Source of the DNA: Alternaria dauci
Lineage: Eukaryota; Ascomycota; Dothideomycetes; Pleosporales; Pleosporaceae
Direction of reading: 5' to 3'
Assembly: GCF_042100115.1 (NCBI RefSeq)
Contig: NC_091280.1
Span: 1,798,001-1,862,000, forward strand
DNA: 64,000 nucleotides
Numbering within the stretch: position 1 is the stretch's first letter; every line of letters starts with the position of its first letter. The notes under the pieces were generated by a model. The model worked only from the letters and a program-made list of their open reading frames with translations. It had not been told where the DNA came from and made no database searches. Below, piece after piece: positions 45,147 to 54,525 of the stretch. The position numbers and the translations under genes are program-made.

Positions 45147-45911
45147 TCAGAGCCTCTCTGACAGGCGTAAACGATTAGTCTTTGACGTCGACTTCCCTGA
45201 CTTGTCCACCGTCGGTATGAGATCCTCGACCAGAACATGGTTATTGAAGTTGTCGTTGAAATTGTCGTTGACGCTGTCGCCAACCTCCACCTGGTTCCGG
45301 TTTCTTGACTTCCAAATGGGTATCTCCCCATGTTCTGCGCGGCCGACACCCATTTCCCTCCACTTCTTCGGCGGTTTGATTCCCATTTCTACCATGTTGG
45401 ACCAAATCCTCTCTCCACGTTTGTTCCACCTCTCCATCCTCTCCTCGTACTCTTCGTCGGAGGGTCGCCACTTGCTCTTGAGTATGCGGCGAATGCCTTC
45501 GGGCGAGATTTTGAAATGCTGTGCAAGGACAGGCGTAGTGAATTTATCGGGCTGCGTCATGTGCAGATGTCGTATGCCTTCCATGGTGTCGGGCGACAGT
45601 CTCTTGCGCGGGTTCCATGCCGCACCTCCCAGTTTCTCTTTCAGAGCCTCCTTTTGCACCGCCCATGCTGGGCGCTCCTTCCTTCTTTGTACCTCTCCCG
45701 TGAGAGCATCGTCTACTTCGATTACGGGGTCCGCTTCTGGTGGTTCTGCAGTACGTATGGTAGACGCTCTGCGCGGTTGGCGCGCATTGGTTAGAAACCG
45801 CGATTGTTGCGGACGTGGTAGCGGGAGTCGACCAGCGAAGTGTTGCTCCGGTTTTGCGAAGGAGCGAATGAAGAGACTAAGCGTCGTTCTGGCGCAGTTG
45901 TGGCAACTCAT
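45147..45911 (-). CDS. RRG9: Required for respiratory growth protein 9 (Rrg9/neugrin family), mitochondrial
   Basis: Mitochondrial protein needed for maintenance of the mitochondrial genome and respiratory growth in yeast. Single exon, 254 residues. An N-terminal basic, Ser-rich region (TTLSLFIRSFAKPEQHFAG) fits a mitochondrial presequence. The Rrg9 core lies at about residues 78-170: WAVQKEALKEKLGGAAWNPR, then KRLSPDTMEGIRHLH, then TPVLAQHFKISPEGIRRILK, then SKWRP and RWNKRGERIW. The helix-turn-helix-like SPEGIRRILKSKW block is the most conserved part. The tail carries a short Asn/Asp/Phe repeat (VNDNFNDNFNNH). Family assignment is firm; the exact role in this fungus is inferred. Confidence 0.92.
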   Translation of the reverse strand: MSCHNCARTTLSLFIRSFAKPEQHFAGRLPLPRPQQSRFLTNARQPRRASTIRTAEPPEADPVIEVDDALTGEVQRRKERPAWAVQKEALKEKLGGAAWNPRKRLSPDTMEGIRHLHMTQPDKFTTPVLAQHFKISPEGIRRILKSKWRPSDEEYEERMERWNKRGERIWSNMVEMGIKPPKKWREMGVGRAEHGEIPIWKSRNRNQVEVGDSVNDNFNDNFNNHVLVEDLIPTVDKSGKSTSKTNRLRLSERL

Positions 45912-47010
45912 GGTAGTCGATGTCTGAGTTTCGACGGTGCTCTATTGTCGAAGTTCATAAGATCGGCGCACAGACCTGCACTTCTTGCCACGGGCAGCCG
46001 ACCCACATCCACTTGGCCACCAACACCATCATCGCAAAACGTAACATGCATCGTCGTACCAGATACTTTAATGCCCCGATCATCTCATTTGGTGCTATCT
46101 CCACTCTTTTCATATCCAGATATCTATTCAGTACACTGCTAATTCCGTAATCTCCTTAGTTTGTCGCGATACAGCTCCCCCCTCACACCCCTCGCACCCC
46201 TCGCACCCCTCGCAACCTCAAGACTCAGGTCCTATTCACCTGGGAGTCTCCAATGTGATATACAAGTGCCGACTTAGCACTACAAGCATTTGCTGCAAGA
46301 CTTCGCCTGACAACATCGACGATCTTTGCCTTTTGTTTGTATCTTCGGTCCTTCTTATCTTGCGCATGGCCCTGACAGCTTGAATTTTGCCCTTTCTTTA
46401 CAGTCGCAAAGTTCCATCTAGTCCAATATTCAGCCTCGTTCTCTGCACGCCTCAAGCGTCTATTTTGTCATTCAATTGCTAGTTTTCTCTGCTTCTTATG
46501 GATTGGACAGCAACTTCATCGTGGTACTGCTTAGGCGCCATGAGAGCCAAGGCGATGCCTCGCTTCCTGCGACCAACTCTCGTCAATTCGAGCCTCTTTC
46601 GTCTTCTCACCATGTACACACAAGATTGCAAAGGCCTCCGATGACAGGCCGAGCGGTTGTGGAGCAAATAGCGAAAACTGTGACAAGGCTGTAAAGTGCA
46701 GCTGAGTTGAGTGGCGTTTTCCGTTCGTTGGGATCATTTCTCAGCAGCCGGAAGGCGCACGACTAGTGTAGATGGGGGCACAACGTCCCTGAATTTATCG
46801 CCAAATGTAGAACGTCGTGCAGTTCGCCGAGCGCTGTCGGCGGAAGACTTTCTTTTGAGGAAGGGAGTTTCAGCGACGATCACTTCGGTATATCGCAGAG
46901 AGTGACAAGGGCACTTCAAATAAGTGCCTGCACCTTTAACGCTGTCGTTTACATTGATATCTTTCTATCTTAAACTACTCTTGTTTTCCGTTCCTTACGA
47001 GCCGTCACTC
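45912..47010. other. intergenic, divergent promoters
   Basis: 1.1 kb between RRG9 and the membrane-protein gene. Contains a 9-bp tandem repeat at 46186-46214. Short frames on both strands lack support. Confidence 0.5.
46186..46214 (+). repeat. 9-bp tandem repeat (CACCCCTCG)x3
   Basis: Three exact copies of CACCCCTCG plus two bases, in the intergenic region. Confidence 0.8.
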
Positions 47011-47910
47011 ATGCCCAAGATGACTTCACGACTCAGCCGGTTCTTTACCATCATAATTCTCGGAACTTATCTTGTCATCTCGGCAGAAGCATTCCCAGCC
47101 GACCCTTACACATCAAAACCTGAACCCCGGGCCATCGAAGACACAAACGCGAAGAACCTCAGGCAGCACATCGAAGTGTACGGTATACCATATGGGGTCC
47201 TCGGTGCTGTCTCTCATGCCCTGACCTTTTACGTTATGCTGTGCCACTTCTTTGGAGTAAGGCCTTTGGTTCCCTGGATGGCACTGGAAAAAGAACGCTG
47301 GAATATCGCAGTTGTCACGCTCTCCTCCCTCGTCTCCATCATCCTTGCAGGCGTTACCATGGCTCGTACACGAGGATCCCGCCCATTGTTGATACTTGCT
47401 GGGATGCAGATCGTACTTCACGTTTTGGTGGACATTATCCATATTCACTGCATGTTTAGCGATCGACGCGGGTTCGCATGCTTCTGGGCGGTCCCGCTTT
47501 TGGTCGTGTCATTTTTTTCAATATATGCTTTTTACTCGTTCCCTTGTAAGTAACAATGACTTCTTTTGTATACATCAATGACTGACTCATGGATCACAGT
47601 TGAAGACGAAGATGGCAAAGTCGGACACCTCCTCGGCACTGCTATCTTTCTTGTGCTACTTGTGTATATTGGTCTCACCGGGCTCGCGACCTTGATCAAT
47701 GTCCTTGTATGCATCTTCAGACTATTTAAGCAACCTGGACCATTTGGGTTTGCTGTTTCAGCTATTCTGCTTAGCTGTGGGCTTTACTGGTGGGGTGATT
47801 TTGGCATGGCCATTGTGAGTAATAACTCATTAGGGACGCCTTCGGACCGAATTAGGGTGCTCTACTATACTTACTGGGTGGTGGAACGAATTCCGCTGTT
47901 CACCTTCTAA
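47011..47910 (+). CDS. multi-pass membrane protein of unknown function
   Basis: 281 residues in exons 47011-47545 and 47600-47910, with a 54-bp phase-1 intron (GTAAGT...CACAG). Start at ATG 47011; a second Met lies two codons on, before a signal-like segment (FFTIIILGTYLVISAEAF). About six further hydrophobic spans follow (VLGAVSHALTFYVMLCHFFG, IAVVTLSSLVSIILAGVTMA, LLILAGMQIVLHVLVDIIHI, then one ending at the splice, then GTAIFLVLLVYIGLTGLATL and AVSAILLSCGLYWW). Six or seven membrane helices with a short lumenal N-terminus are therefore predicted. No receptor or transporter family recognised. It is followed by the small secreted protein gene on the same strand. Confidence 0.7.
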
Positions 47911-48005
47911 GGAGTAAGATAGCTGCACTACTAAAGAAATAAAGAGATTTATACGATATATGTATTAGACTTATTACCGCGGGCATATTTTCGGCTTATA
48001 GAAAG

Positions 48006-48021
48006 TACCAAGCGCTTGGTA
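48006..48021. repeat. 16-bp perfect palindrome
   Basis: TACCAAGCGCTTGGTA is its own reverse complement. It sits between two genes, about 185 bp upstream of the secreted-protein ATG. Could be a dimeric regulator site or chance. Confidence 0.5.
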
Positions 48022-48089
48022 TTCTCGCGCATTTGTCTCGGCACCTCCTGAGGTCACTCCCAAGGTCCGTTATTAGCAACAGCTGTCGC

Positions 48090-48095
48090 TATAAA
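48090..48095 (+). promoter_or_regulatory. TATA box (TATAAA) of the small secreted protein gene
   Basis: TATAAA 107 bp before the ATG at 48197. Role inferred from position. Confidence 0.4.
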
Positions 48096-48196
48096 GAGTT
48101 GACGCCAAACCCATATTAGTAGGTACGAATACACCTACTACTCCAGCAACATCTGCCAAATTGAAAGACCGCCCGAATCAACCCCTAGTCTTCATC

Positions 48197-48682
48197 ATGC
48201 ACGCCAGCTCCATTGTCGCTCTCGCCCTCGGCGTCGCCGCTGTCTCTGGTACCGCCATTCCGGACCTCCAAACCAGAGACGGAGCGTGCGATCCGGAATG
48301 TAACTTCCCCAACAGCATGACCTGTTTCGACAATGGCGGTGCCACGCTCCAGAAAGCCGACATCGTAGCGGCAGCTCGCAACGCCGACAGATCCGGAAAG
48401 CCTTATGAAGCGAGCGCAAGCAATATTGCCTCTGAGTTTTGCTCTATGAGAGCGTACCGTGATATTCCCTTCTGGACGGTAAGTTCTTCACTCGAGGGAT
48501 GTGTATCTTTTCCCCAGAATCTCCACGCTGACTTTGACATCTATAAGACCACCATTCCAGGCCCAAACAGCCTGGTGGGTTCGATGTACTATGCCTTGGC
48601 ATCGAATGGCACCTTTTACTTTTGCGGCACGACATCAGGCATAGATCCATCGGGATGGCCTGGACGATGCGATTACAACTAA
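48197..48682 (+). CDS. small secreted cysteine-containing protein, effector candidate
   Basis: Exons 48197-48478 and 48548-48682, with a 69-bp intron (GTAAGT donor, CTGAC branch site, TAAG acceptor); 138 residues. The intron is a multiple of three without stops, so an unspliced 161-residue form would also read through. The spliced form leaves six Cys (even, three possible disulfides), whereas the retained form adds a seventh. The signal peptide is clear (SSIVALALGVAAVSGTAIP). The mature part has GACDPECNF, then ADIVAAARNADRSGKPY, and ends GTFYFCGTTSG and RCDYN. The helix and the Cys-containing last strand faintly recall the small microbial ribonuclease fold used by some fungal effectors, but no catalytic residues can be assigned. 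Effector role is inference. Confidence 0.7.
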   Translation: MHASSIVALALGVAAVSGTAIPDLQTRDGACDPECNFPNSMTCFDNGGATLQKADIVAAARNADRSGKPYEASASNIASEFCSMRAYRDIPFWTVSSSLEGCVSFPQNLHADFDIYKTTIPGPNSLVGSMYYALASNGTFYFCGTTSGIDPSGWPGRCDYN

Positions 48683-49412
48683 GGAGAAGAGTACACCAAG
48701 AACTTATAGACTGTCCTACCTAGAATATACCGCTTGGAATTAGCAGATGCTCTCGCAAAGCGCAGTAATCTTCGCACCCTATATTGTTCGGCCTATCCAT
48801 GTATGAGACATATGCATCGTAGTGTCGTGATGGGTCGTGCTTTTACCAAGCCCGTCGCTCAACCCACAAGGACGCGTCTAACCTTTTTGCCCAGCGCGTC
48901 CAGCTCTGATCGCATTGGGAAAGCTCCGCCCTCACTCCGCCTCTAACGTCTATCCCTACGTGCCGGAAAACCCTGTGAGCCGAGAATGACCTTTCGAATC
49001 GCGGGGGTCATAGAGAAGTGCGCAATCCTGGCGATGCGATTCGTTAATCTCGGCCCACGGGGTTTTTCGGCACGTAGTGTAGACGTTAGCGGCAGCGCTA
49101 TGCGTTGAATGGTGTCCAATTCATCATGTACTCGGTTTCTGCTCTAGACTACTCTGCCGACGGAACTCTTGCAGCTAACTACCTAAGGTTCGGTGGCAGT
49201 TCCAAGGTTTCCTCCAAAGATCTCCGTGGGGCGAATGCGGCAAAAATGGAAGTGGGCCCCCTCACACCCCCCCCCATGCGCGCTAGGACCTCGGTATCGT
49301 ATGGCGGAATATCCTCGCCGTACTTGTGCAGCACGTCTGCTTCGTCCGTTATTTGAGCGTTTGGCATATCATCAGCGAGCTGTGTCTTTCCCGCCTTCCC
49401 TTTTGCTCAAAC
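48683..49412. other. intergenic with a MITE
   Basis: 730 bp; holds the foldback element at 48944-49088. The rest (secreted-protein 3' flank, oxygenase promoter) shows no gene. Confidence 0.6.
48944..49088. mobile_element. 145-bp MITE with about 41-bp terminal inverted repeats
   Basis: The left end starts TAACGTCTATCCCTACGTGC and the right end, reverse-complemented, starts TAACGTCTACACTACGTGCC. The two arms match over about 41 bp with one 1-bp indel and a handful of mismatches, ending at GCCGAGA. Inner parts are also self-complementary (CGAATCGC against GCGATTCG), so almost the whole element can fold back. It begins and ends with TA, the target duplicated by Tc1/mariner elements. No coding capacity. 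Family name not assigned. Confidence 0.85.
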
Positions 49413-50916
49413 ATGGCTTTGTCCAACCCGTTCCAAAGGCGGACAGCCAACACCAGAGAGTATGTCCGGAAGTGGAAAATCACCTTGGCATTGATTGCAT
49501 GTACTGACTACTATCAGCTGCTGGGGCTACCGATTCGAGTGGACGCCTGAACATCTGACTCCGGAACAGATGAAACCCATGAAGTTCTCGTACGATGTTC
49601 TAGCAGAGGAATGTCTTGACCGCTTGAACGCTATCTCGCCACCGCACAAGGGTGCTTTGCCAAGAAACGATAGTAATCGTGTCGCGCTATCATCAGTTCC
49701 GGGCACCGAGGAAGAAAAGAAAGAACCACTGCCAGTACCTAAAAGGGATCTTTACGCTTTACTGGAGGAACATCACGACTCTGACCCCAAGCTTGCGGAG
49801 CTATGGCGCGAGGTAAACACTGTTCCCGATTGGGTGGACTGGGACCAGATCGCAAGAGGTCAAGATGTGTTCTACCGCTATGGTGGACCCGCCCTGACTG
49901 GTCTTACTTTCCAGTCGCTACTAGGTGGAATGGGCGCTGCGCGGGTAGTCGAGACATTAGCACGAACTGGAGGCTTTAGTACCAAGGTCGCAAGAGGCAG
50001 ACTATTCGAAACCACACAGCACATCCTCCAATGCACGCGAACACTGGATGGGCTCAAACCAGGCGGGGAGGGATTCGCTTCGTCGATACGCGTCCGCTTC
50101 CTACACGCCGCAGTCCGACAACGCATCATGAAGCTCGCCAAGGAGCGACCCAGTTATTTCAACGTCGAAGAATGGGGGATACCGATCAATGACCTGGATC
50201 AGATAGCAACGATTGGTACCTTTTCCTCTACACTCATCTACCTCAGCTTCCCTCGTCAAGGCATCTTCCTTCGGAGACAAGAAATTGACGACTACCTAGC
50301 ATTGTGGCGCTACATCGGATACCTGATGGGCACGCCAGATGAATGGCTATCGGAGCCAACAAAAGCAAAGGTCATCATGGAATCACTCCTCTACCACGAA
50401 GTCAACCCCTCGGAAATGTCCAAAACAATGGCAAACAATATCATCTACGCTCTCAGGGAGGAGCCTCCAACTTTCTCCTCAGCAGACATGTTGACTGCCA
50501 GTGCGCGCTGGCTAAATGGTAACGCGCTTTGCGACCGCCTCGGTTTGAAGCGCGTCTCCGCATACTACTGGTCGCTCATGGCAGGCCAATGTCTCTTTTT
50601 TATCTTCTATTGCTACACATATCGACTATTTCCCGATGCAGATCGTAGACGAATAGACCGTGCGAAGGAGATCTTCTGGCAGTTGATAGTGAAGGCGAAG
50701 TGGGGGTTGGCGGGCATGGAAACAACATTTGATTTCAAGTATGTACCGCAGTATGATACCTTGACACATCTGGGTGATATTGGGGAGAGGAAGAAAGTTT
50801 CGTTGAGTAATGAATTGAGAAATTTGAAGGCGCTGGGGATTGGGATGGGGGTATTGGCTGTGGGGACGTTGGTTGCAGTTAAGGTAGCAGCGAGTGTTAT
50901 CGGCAGGCTCTGGTAG
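49413..50916 (+). CDS. ER-bound oxygenase of the mpaB/rubber-oxygenase family (DUF2236)
   Basis: 481 residues in exons 49413-49459 and 49518-50916, with a 58-bp phase-2 intron (GTATGT donor, CTGAC branch site, CAG acceptor). The catalytic region at about residues 115-380 carries family motifs: VPDWVDWDQIARGQDVFYRY, GGMGAARVVETLARTGGF, RLFETTQHILQC, RVRFLHAAVRQRI, EEWGIPINDLDQIATIGTFS, and a second His in SLLYHEVNP. These His residues and the Arg pattern are typical of the haem-type MPAB/Lcp catalytic domain; MpaB cleaves a farnesyl side chain during mycophenolic acid synthesis. A hydrophobic segment at about 395-410 and a C-terminal span (GIGMGVLAVGTLVAVKVAAS) fit ER anchoring. No biosynthetic cluster surrounds it, so the substrate is unknown. 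Confidence 0.87.
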
Positions 50917-51204
50917 CTTTCATGTAGATGATTTGGGTACGAGTAGGCGTTGTGGACTCCAAACACTGTGTGTCGGGTCTCAGGGATTATGTCGAACGTG
51001 CGCAGGTGAAGGTACCTCTTACTTGCAGCACAACTCACCGCCAACGGTCATCAATTATTTATCTCTCTCCACTCTATGACTTTGATCCCTCCATATCAAT
51101 GTCCCTGATATTTCCTCATTCAACAACAGCAACAACAGGAAGGCTCTCCCATACATTCATTATTTTCACAACCCAAGATATATTAGCGCCAGCCCGTTAC
51201 CACA

Positions 51205-51702
51205 ATGGGCAAACGCAAGTGCCCCCAGAACAAACAGCAACATGGCGTCTGTGGCTGCCCTTCATTTTGGAGACGCTCAAAGGCCAATTCAATGTCCAAT
51301 GTCAAGGACTCGTCTGCAGCAAGTACAAAGTTCTCTTCCGTCACTGCTGTCCTCGACGGTGACTTGCATCAGCGAAAACGACAAAAGCGAGGGCATAGTG
51401 TCTTGAGCCAAGAAGGTGGGATAGGTCTTGCGAGACCAAAGCTCTCAGGGCACATGGACAGCAAATTCAGGGTTGGGAGTCAATCCAGGCAGAAGCAAAA
51501 TGTTTCGAAGATGAACACACGATCGCAAGAGAATGCATCAGTGGAGGAGAAGAAGAAGAAGAAGAAGATGGCAAAGGTGAACACACCGGTACGGATCTTG
51601 GTCGACTATGACTTGCCTACCAGTGCTGAGCGATTGGATTGGGACACAGATGAAGTTCGTAGAATGGTTGGCGAGATTGAGGGTGGAAGATACAGGGCTT
51701 GA
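51205..51702 (+). CDS. basic hypothetical protein
   Basis: 165 residues, single exon. A short Cys/Lys-rich N-terminus (MGKRKCPQNKQQHGVCGCP) contains three Cys. The middle is Ser/Gln/Lys-rich, with RKRQKRGHS as a possible nuclear signal. A run of Lys encoded by seven successive AAG codons follows (51549-51569). The last 35 residues (ILVDYDLPTSAERLDWDTDE) are more ordered and acidic. No family recognised. A CT-rich leader with CAACAACAGCAACAACAG (near 51120) precedes it. Length and codon regularity favour a real gene, but support is moderate. Confidence 0.52.
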   Translation: MGKRKCPQNKQQHGVCGCPSFWRRSKANSMSNVKDSSAASTKFSSVTAVLDGDLHQRKRQKRGHSVLSQEGGIGLARPKLSGHMDSKFRVGSQSRQKQNVSKMNTRSQENASVEEKKKKKKMAKVNTPVRILVDYDLPTSAERLDWDTDEVRRMVGEIEGGRYRA

Positions 51703-51937
51703 ATTGGACTGCCGTGATGGGCGTATGGAGGTACCCGTGAAAACGATCGGTAATCATCTGTCGATTCAGACTTCGAAGTGGTTGGATGTTCATGCATAAT
51801 GAAACTTTCACAGCCAACGGAGTACTGATGTATATGCATTTTAGTACATGGGTATAGGTACTGCCTAGCGGAGATTTTGCGAAGAGTATGCGAAGATATG
51901 AGATGAGTGTCATAATCAACATGAGCGTCTCGAGTCG

Positions 51938-52989
51938 TCACCAAACATATGGCTGAGCCGAGATCAGTCAACGATGTAGGGGAAAGGGTTCGATACACTG
52001 ACCTTGTTCTCATAAGTCCAGAAAGTACCACTGTGCTGTATGCCTTTGCTTTTGATGACTTCAATCATCTTCATGACCGACTCTTCTGGCGTGATTATAC
52101 CTTGGACTTCCCATGGCAGTTGGACGTTGGCCATGTCTGTTGCGACTTCCCCTGGGTGCATGCATAGAATGATGGTATCATCGTCTTTCCTCTTCAGCTC
52201 GGCAGCCATGTGTCTAACCGCCATGTTGAGCGCAGCTTTGGAGGCAGCATATGCAGCAAAGCCATCTTCCATTTCGCGGAAGTTACCTTGAGAGCCTGAA
52301 TCACTGGACATGAATGTGATGGTGCCGATAGGGATGTTCGTTTGGAGTAGCTTCTGCGCTGTGATGATAGGCCCGATTGTGTTAGTATGCAGGTGGAAAG
52401 CAAATTCGTCAAACGACCTGCCAGGTGTTAACCTTCAGTACTACAGGTGTGTGAAGACAACTGAAGTTTATTGGAAATGCACGCTTTAGCCAGAACCAGG
52501 AAGGCGCAACGGGCTGGGTAACGGAGAACATACAGCTCAGTGGCCCTCTATATGGGTTAGTGCGGCTCCCTTGCATACTGTCGACGATGTCGGACTTACA
52601 TTCGGGTACCTTAGAACACCTGCATTTAGCACGACATAGTCTATCTTTAGGTTCGGTATCATTGCCAGTTGCGCAACGAATTTCTGTACATGATTAGTTG
52701 TTGCTCTTCTGAGATGGAAATGTGAAAGGTCAGCAGACGCGCATACCTCGATGCTCTGCTCTGACAAAATGTCACATGTGTACATTTGGCATCGGCCATG
52801 ATCGCTGCCCGCCTGTCCCCACAAGCCACTGGCATGACCAGCCCAAGGCTCTCGTACGGTAGCGATGATGCGCTCGTTCTTATTTAACAGCTGTCTGACG
52901 AACTCGAGCCCTATACCTCTGCTGGCGCCGAGTATTAGCCATGTGGTAAAGTCCTCATCGGCATATAGAATGCCCGGAATCTGGTCCAT
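51938..52989 (-). CDS. short-chain dehydrogenase/reductase (C-factor-like)
   Basis: NAD(P)-dependent oxidoreductase, 256 residues in five exons: 52747-52989, 52600-52683, 52534-52547 (14 bp), 52003-52417 and 51938-51952 (15 bp including stop). All four introns (63, 52, 116 and 50 bp) have GT donors and AG acceptors, and frames match. Motifs: nucleotide-binding LILGASRGIGLEFV, structural LNAGVL, catalytic Ser in MSSDSGS, and the YAASK active-site Tyr/Lys; the C-terminus GTFWTYENK then PYVW is typical of this subgroup. No targeting signal, so probably cytosolic. Substrate unknown. The first ATG (52989) begins just before the Rossmann fold. Confidence 0.88.
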
Positions 52990-53883
52990 CCGGTCTGTCG
53001 AGGTGTGGCGGGGCAAACGATGATGTCAACGGTTCAGCTGGGGCTGAGGTGTGACTGACCGACACTAGAAGGCTGCTTGTGACGAGGGTAGAATAGTGAC
53101 GATCCTGGTCGGCGCTTGAAATAGTAATGTGCAGCTGTCCAGATAACAGAGAATAGTGTTCATGATCCTGGCCCGTTAGGTTAGGGGACCAGAAGCGTGG
53201 AGGTGCGCGGGTTAGTGGATGTCACATCGATTTGCGGACCCTTGTACAGGCTTCACATACGGTATTTGGTTCCAAAAGCAGGGACGGGGACGAAGCGTCC
53301 TGCAAGGCGACCAGATGGTCCAGACGCGTCTACTTCAACTACCGGAGAAAAGAGAAGCTAATTGCTTTTTGCTAATGGACGGCACGGAGAACGAGAATGC
53401 TGAGAGTGCTCGCAGCAGCCGGCGCATCATTTCCAAAGTTGGTGACGGCATCAGCTCACAAGCTCCATGCGAGATTGCCGAGTTTGTAGCAAGATAGTTT
53501 GTAGCGTCGCAGCGGGTGGGCGGCGTGGCGTGAAAGCACCAAGGGCAAGTTGGCTGAGGAACAAAGACCAGATGCGGCCGTCTGCACCGCCATTGCATCG
53601 CGATTCCTGTTTGCCATCCCGGACCGGTTCCACCCGAGCACATTTGCTACTGACTTATACTTGTCATCTGATTGGCCGATCCCGTGACCCGTGCTCGCGA
53701 CAAGGCCCGTCATTTCATCGCGGCTAACGGCAGGATTCTTAAAACTCTCACCAGTTTCTCAGTTCCTACTCTGCCAGTTTTTCTCCCAACCAGACTCCCA
53801 GCTACGACCACGACCACGCTGCCTCGTACCACTTCACCTCTACACACACTCAATCCTAACACCACCAACCTCACATCTTCAAA
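52990..53883. other. intergenic, divergent promoters of SDR and cytochrome c
   Basis: 894 bp. Contains a reversed CCAAT at 53671-53675 and a CT/CA-rich leader before cytochrome c. No other gene supported. Confidence 0.55.
53671..53675 (-). promoter_or_regulatory. CCAAT box (ATTGG) upstream of cytochrome c
   Basis: ATTGG, a reversed CCAAT, 209 bp before the cytochrome c ATG. The HAP/CCAAT-binding complex is known to drive respiratory genes in fungi; its use here is inferred. Confidence 0.4.
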
Positions 53884-54525
53884 ATGGGTTTCGAGAAGGG
53901 TATGTTTTCCTGACACCTGTCGGACGTCATCGGCCGTTTTTCACCCTGTCTACGAGCGTCCACCAGCCATTGAGCCCGCGCGCACAACGAGATGCGAACC
54001 TCGTGAGCAGCAGACTGTCCGCAGCCCACCGGCAGGATAGTATGTAACTCAAGAAGCGGTGTGCACAATGTGGCAGCTTTGCGACAAAGGGGGAAGGTGG
54101 CGGATTGTTCGGCTGGACGACAAAAAATGTTCACGGCACATGGCTAACATGCTCACAGGCGATTCCAAGAAGGGTGCCAACCTCTTCAAGACCCGCTGCG
54201 CTCAGTGCCACACCCTGAAGGAGGGTGAGGGCAACAAGATCGGCCCCAACCTACACGGTCTCTTCGGCCGTAAGAGCGGTCAGGTCGAGGGCTTTTCATA
54301 CACCGATGCCAACAAGCAGAAGGGCGTCGAGTGGGGCAACGAGACTCTTGTACGTCACGCCACACAAATTCGTATGCTATAGACCTGCCAGCTAACACAG
54401 CACAGTTCGAGTACCTCGAGAACCCCAAGAAGTACATTCCCGGAACCAAGATGGCTTTCGGTGGCCTCAAGAAGCCCAAGGACCGTAACGACCTGATCAC
54501 CTTCCTCCAAGAGGAGACCAAATAA
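53884..54525 (+). CDS. CYC1: cytochrome c
   Basis: Soluble electron carrier of the mitochondrial intermembrane space between complexes III and IV. Exons 53884-53899 (16 bp), 54159-54349 and 54406-54525, with introns of 259 and 56 bp; 108 residues. The first exon encodes only MGFEK plus one base. Haem attachment [18 protein letters not shown], the [15 protein letters not shown] block, and the Met ligand in [12 protein letters not shown] are all intact. The 259-bp first intron, among the longest here, ends with a CTAAC branch site and ACAG. Not cleaved at the N-terminus; haem is added by the lyase after import. Confidence 0.97.

Noticed and set aside
42764..53016. Secondary-metabolite cluster around ADH, SDR and mpaB-type oxygenase
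   Set aside because: No polyketide synthase, NRPS, terpene cyclase or pathway regulator lies between them, and housekeeping genes (RRG9) intervene.
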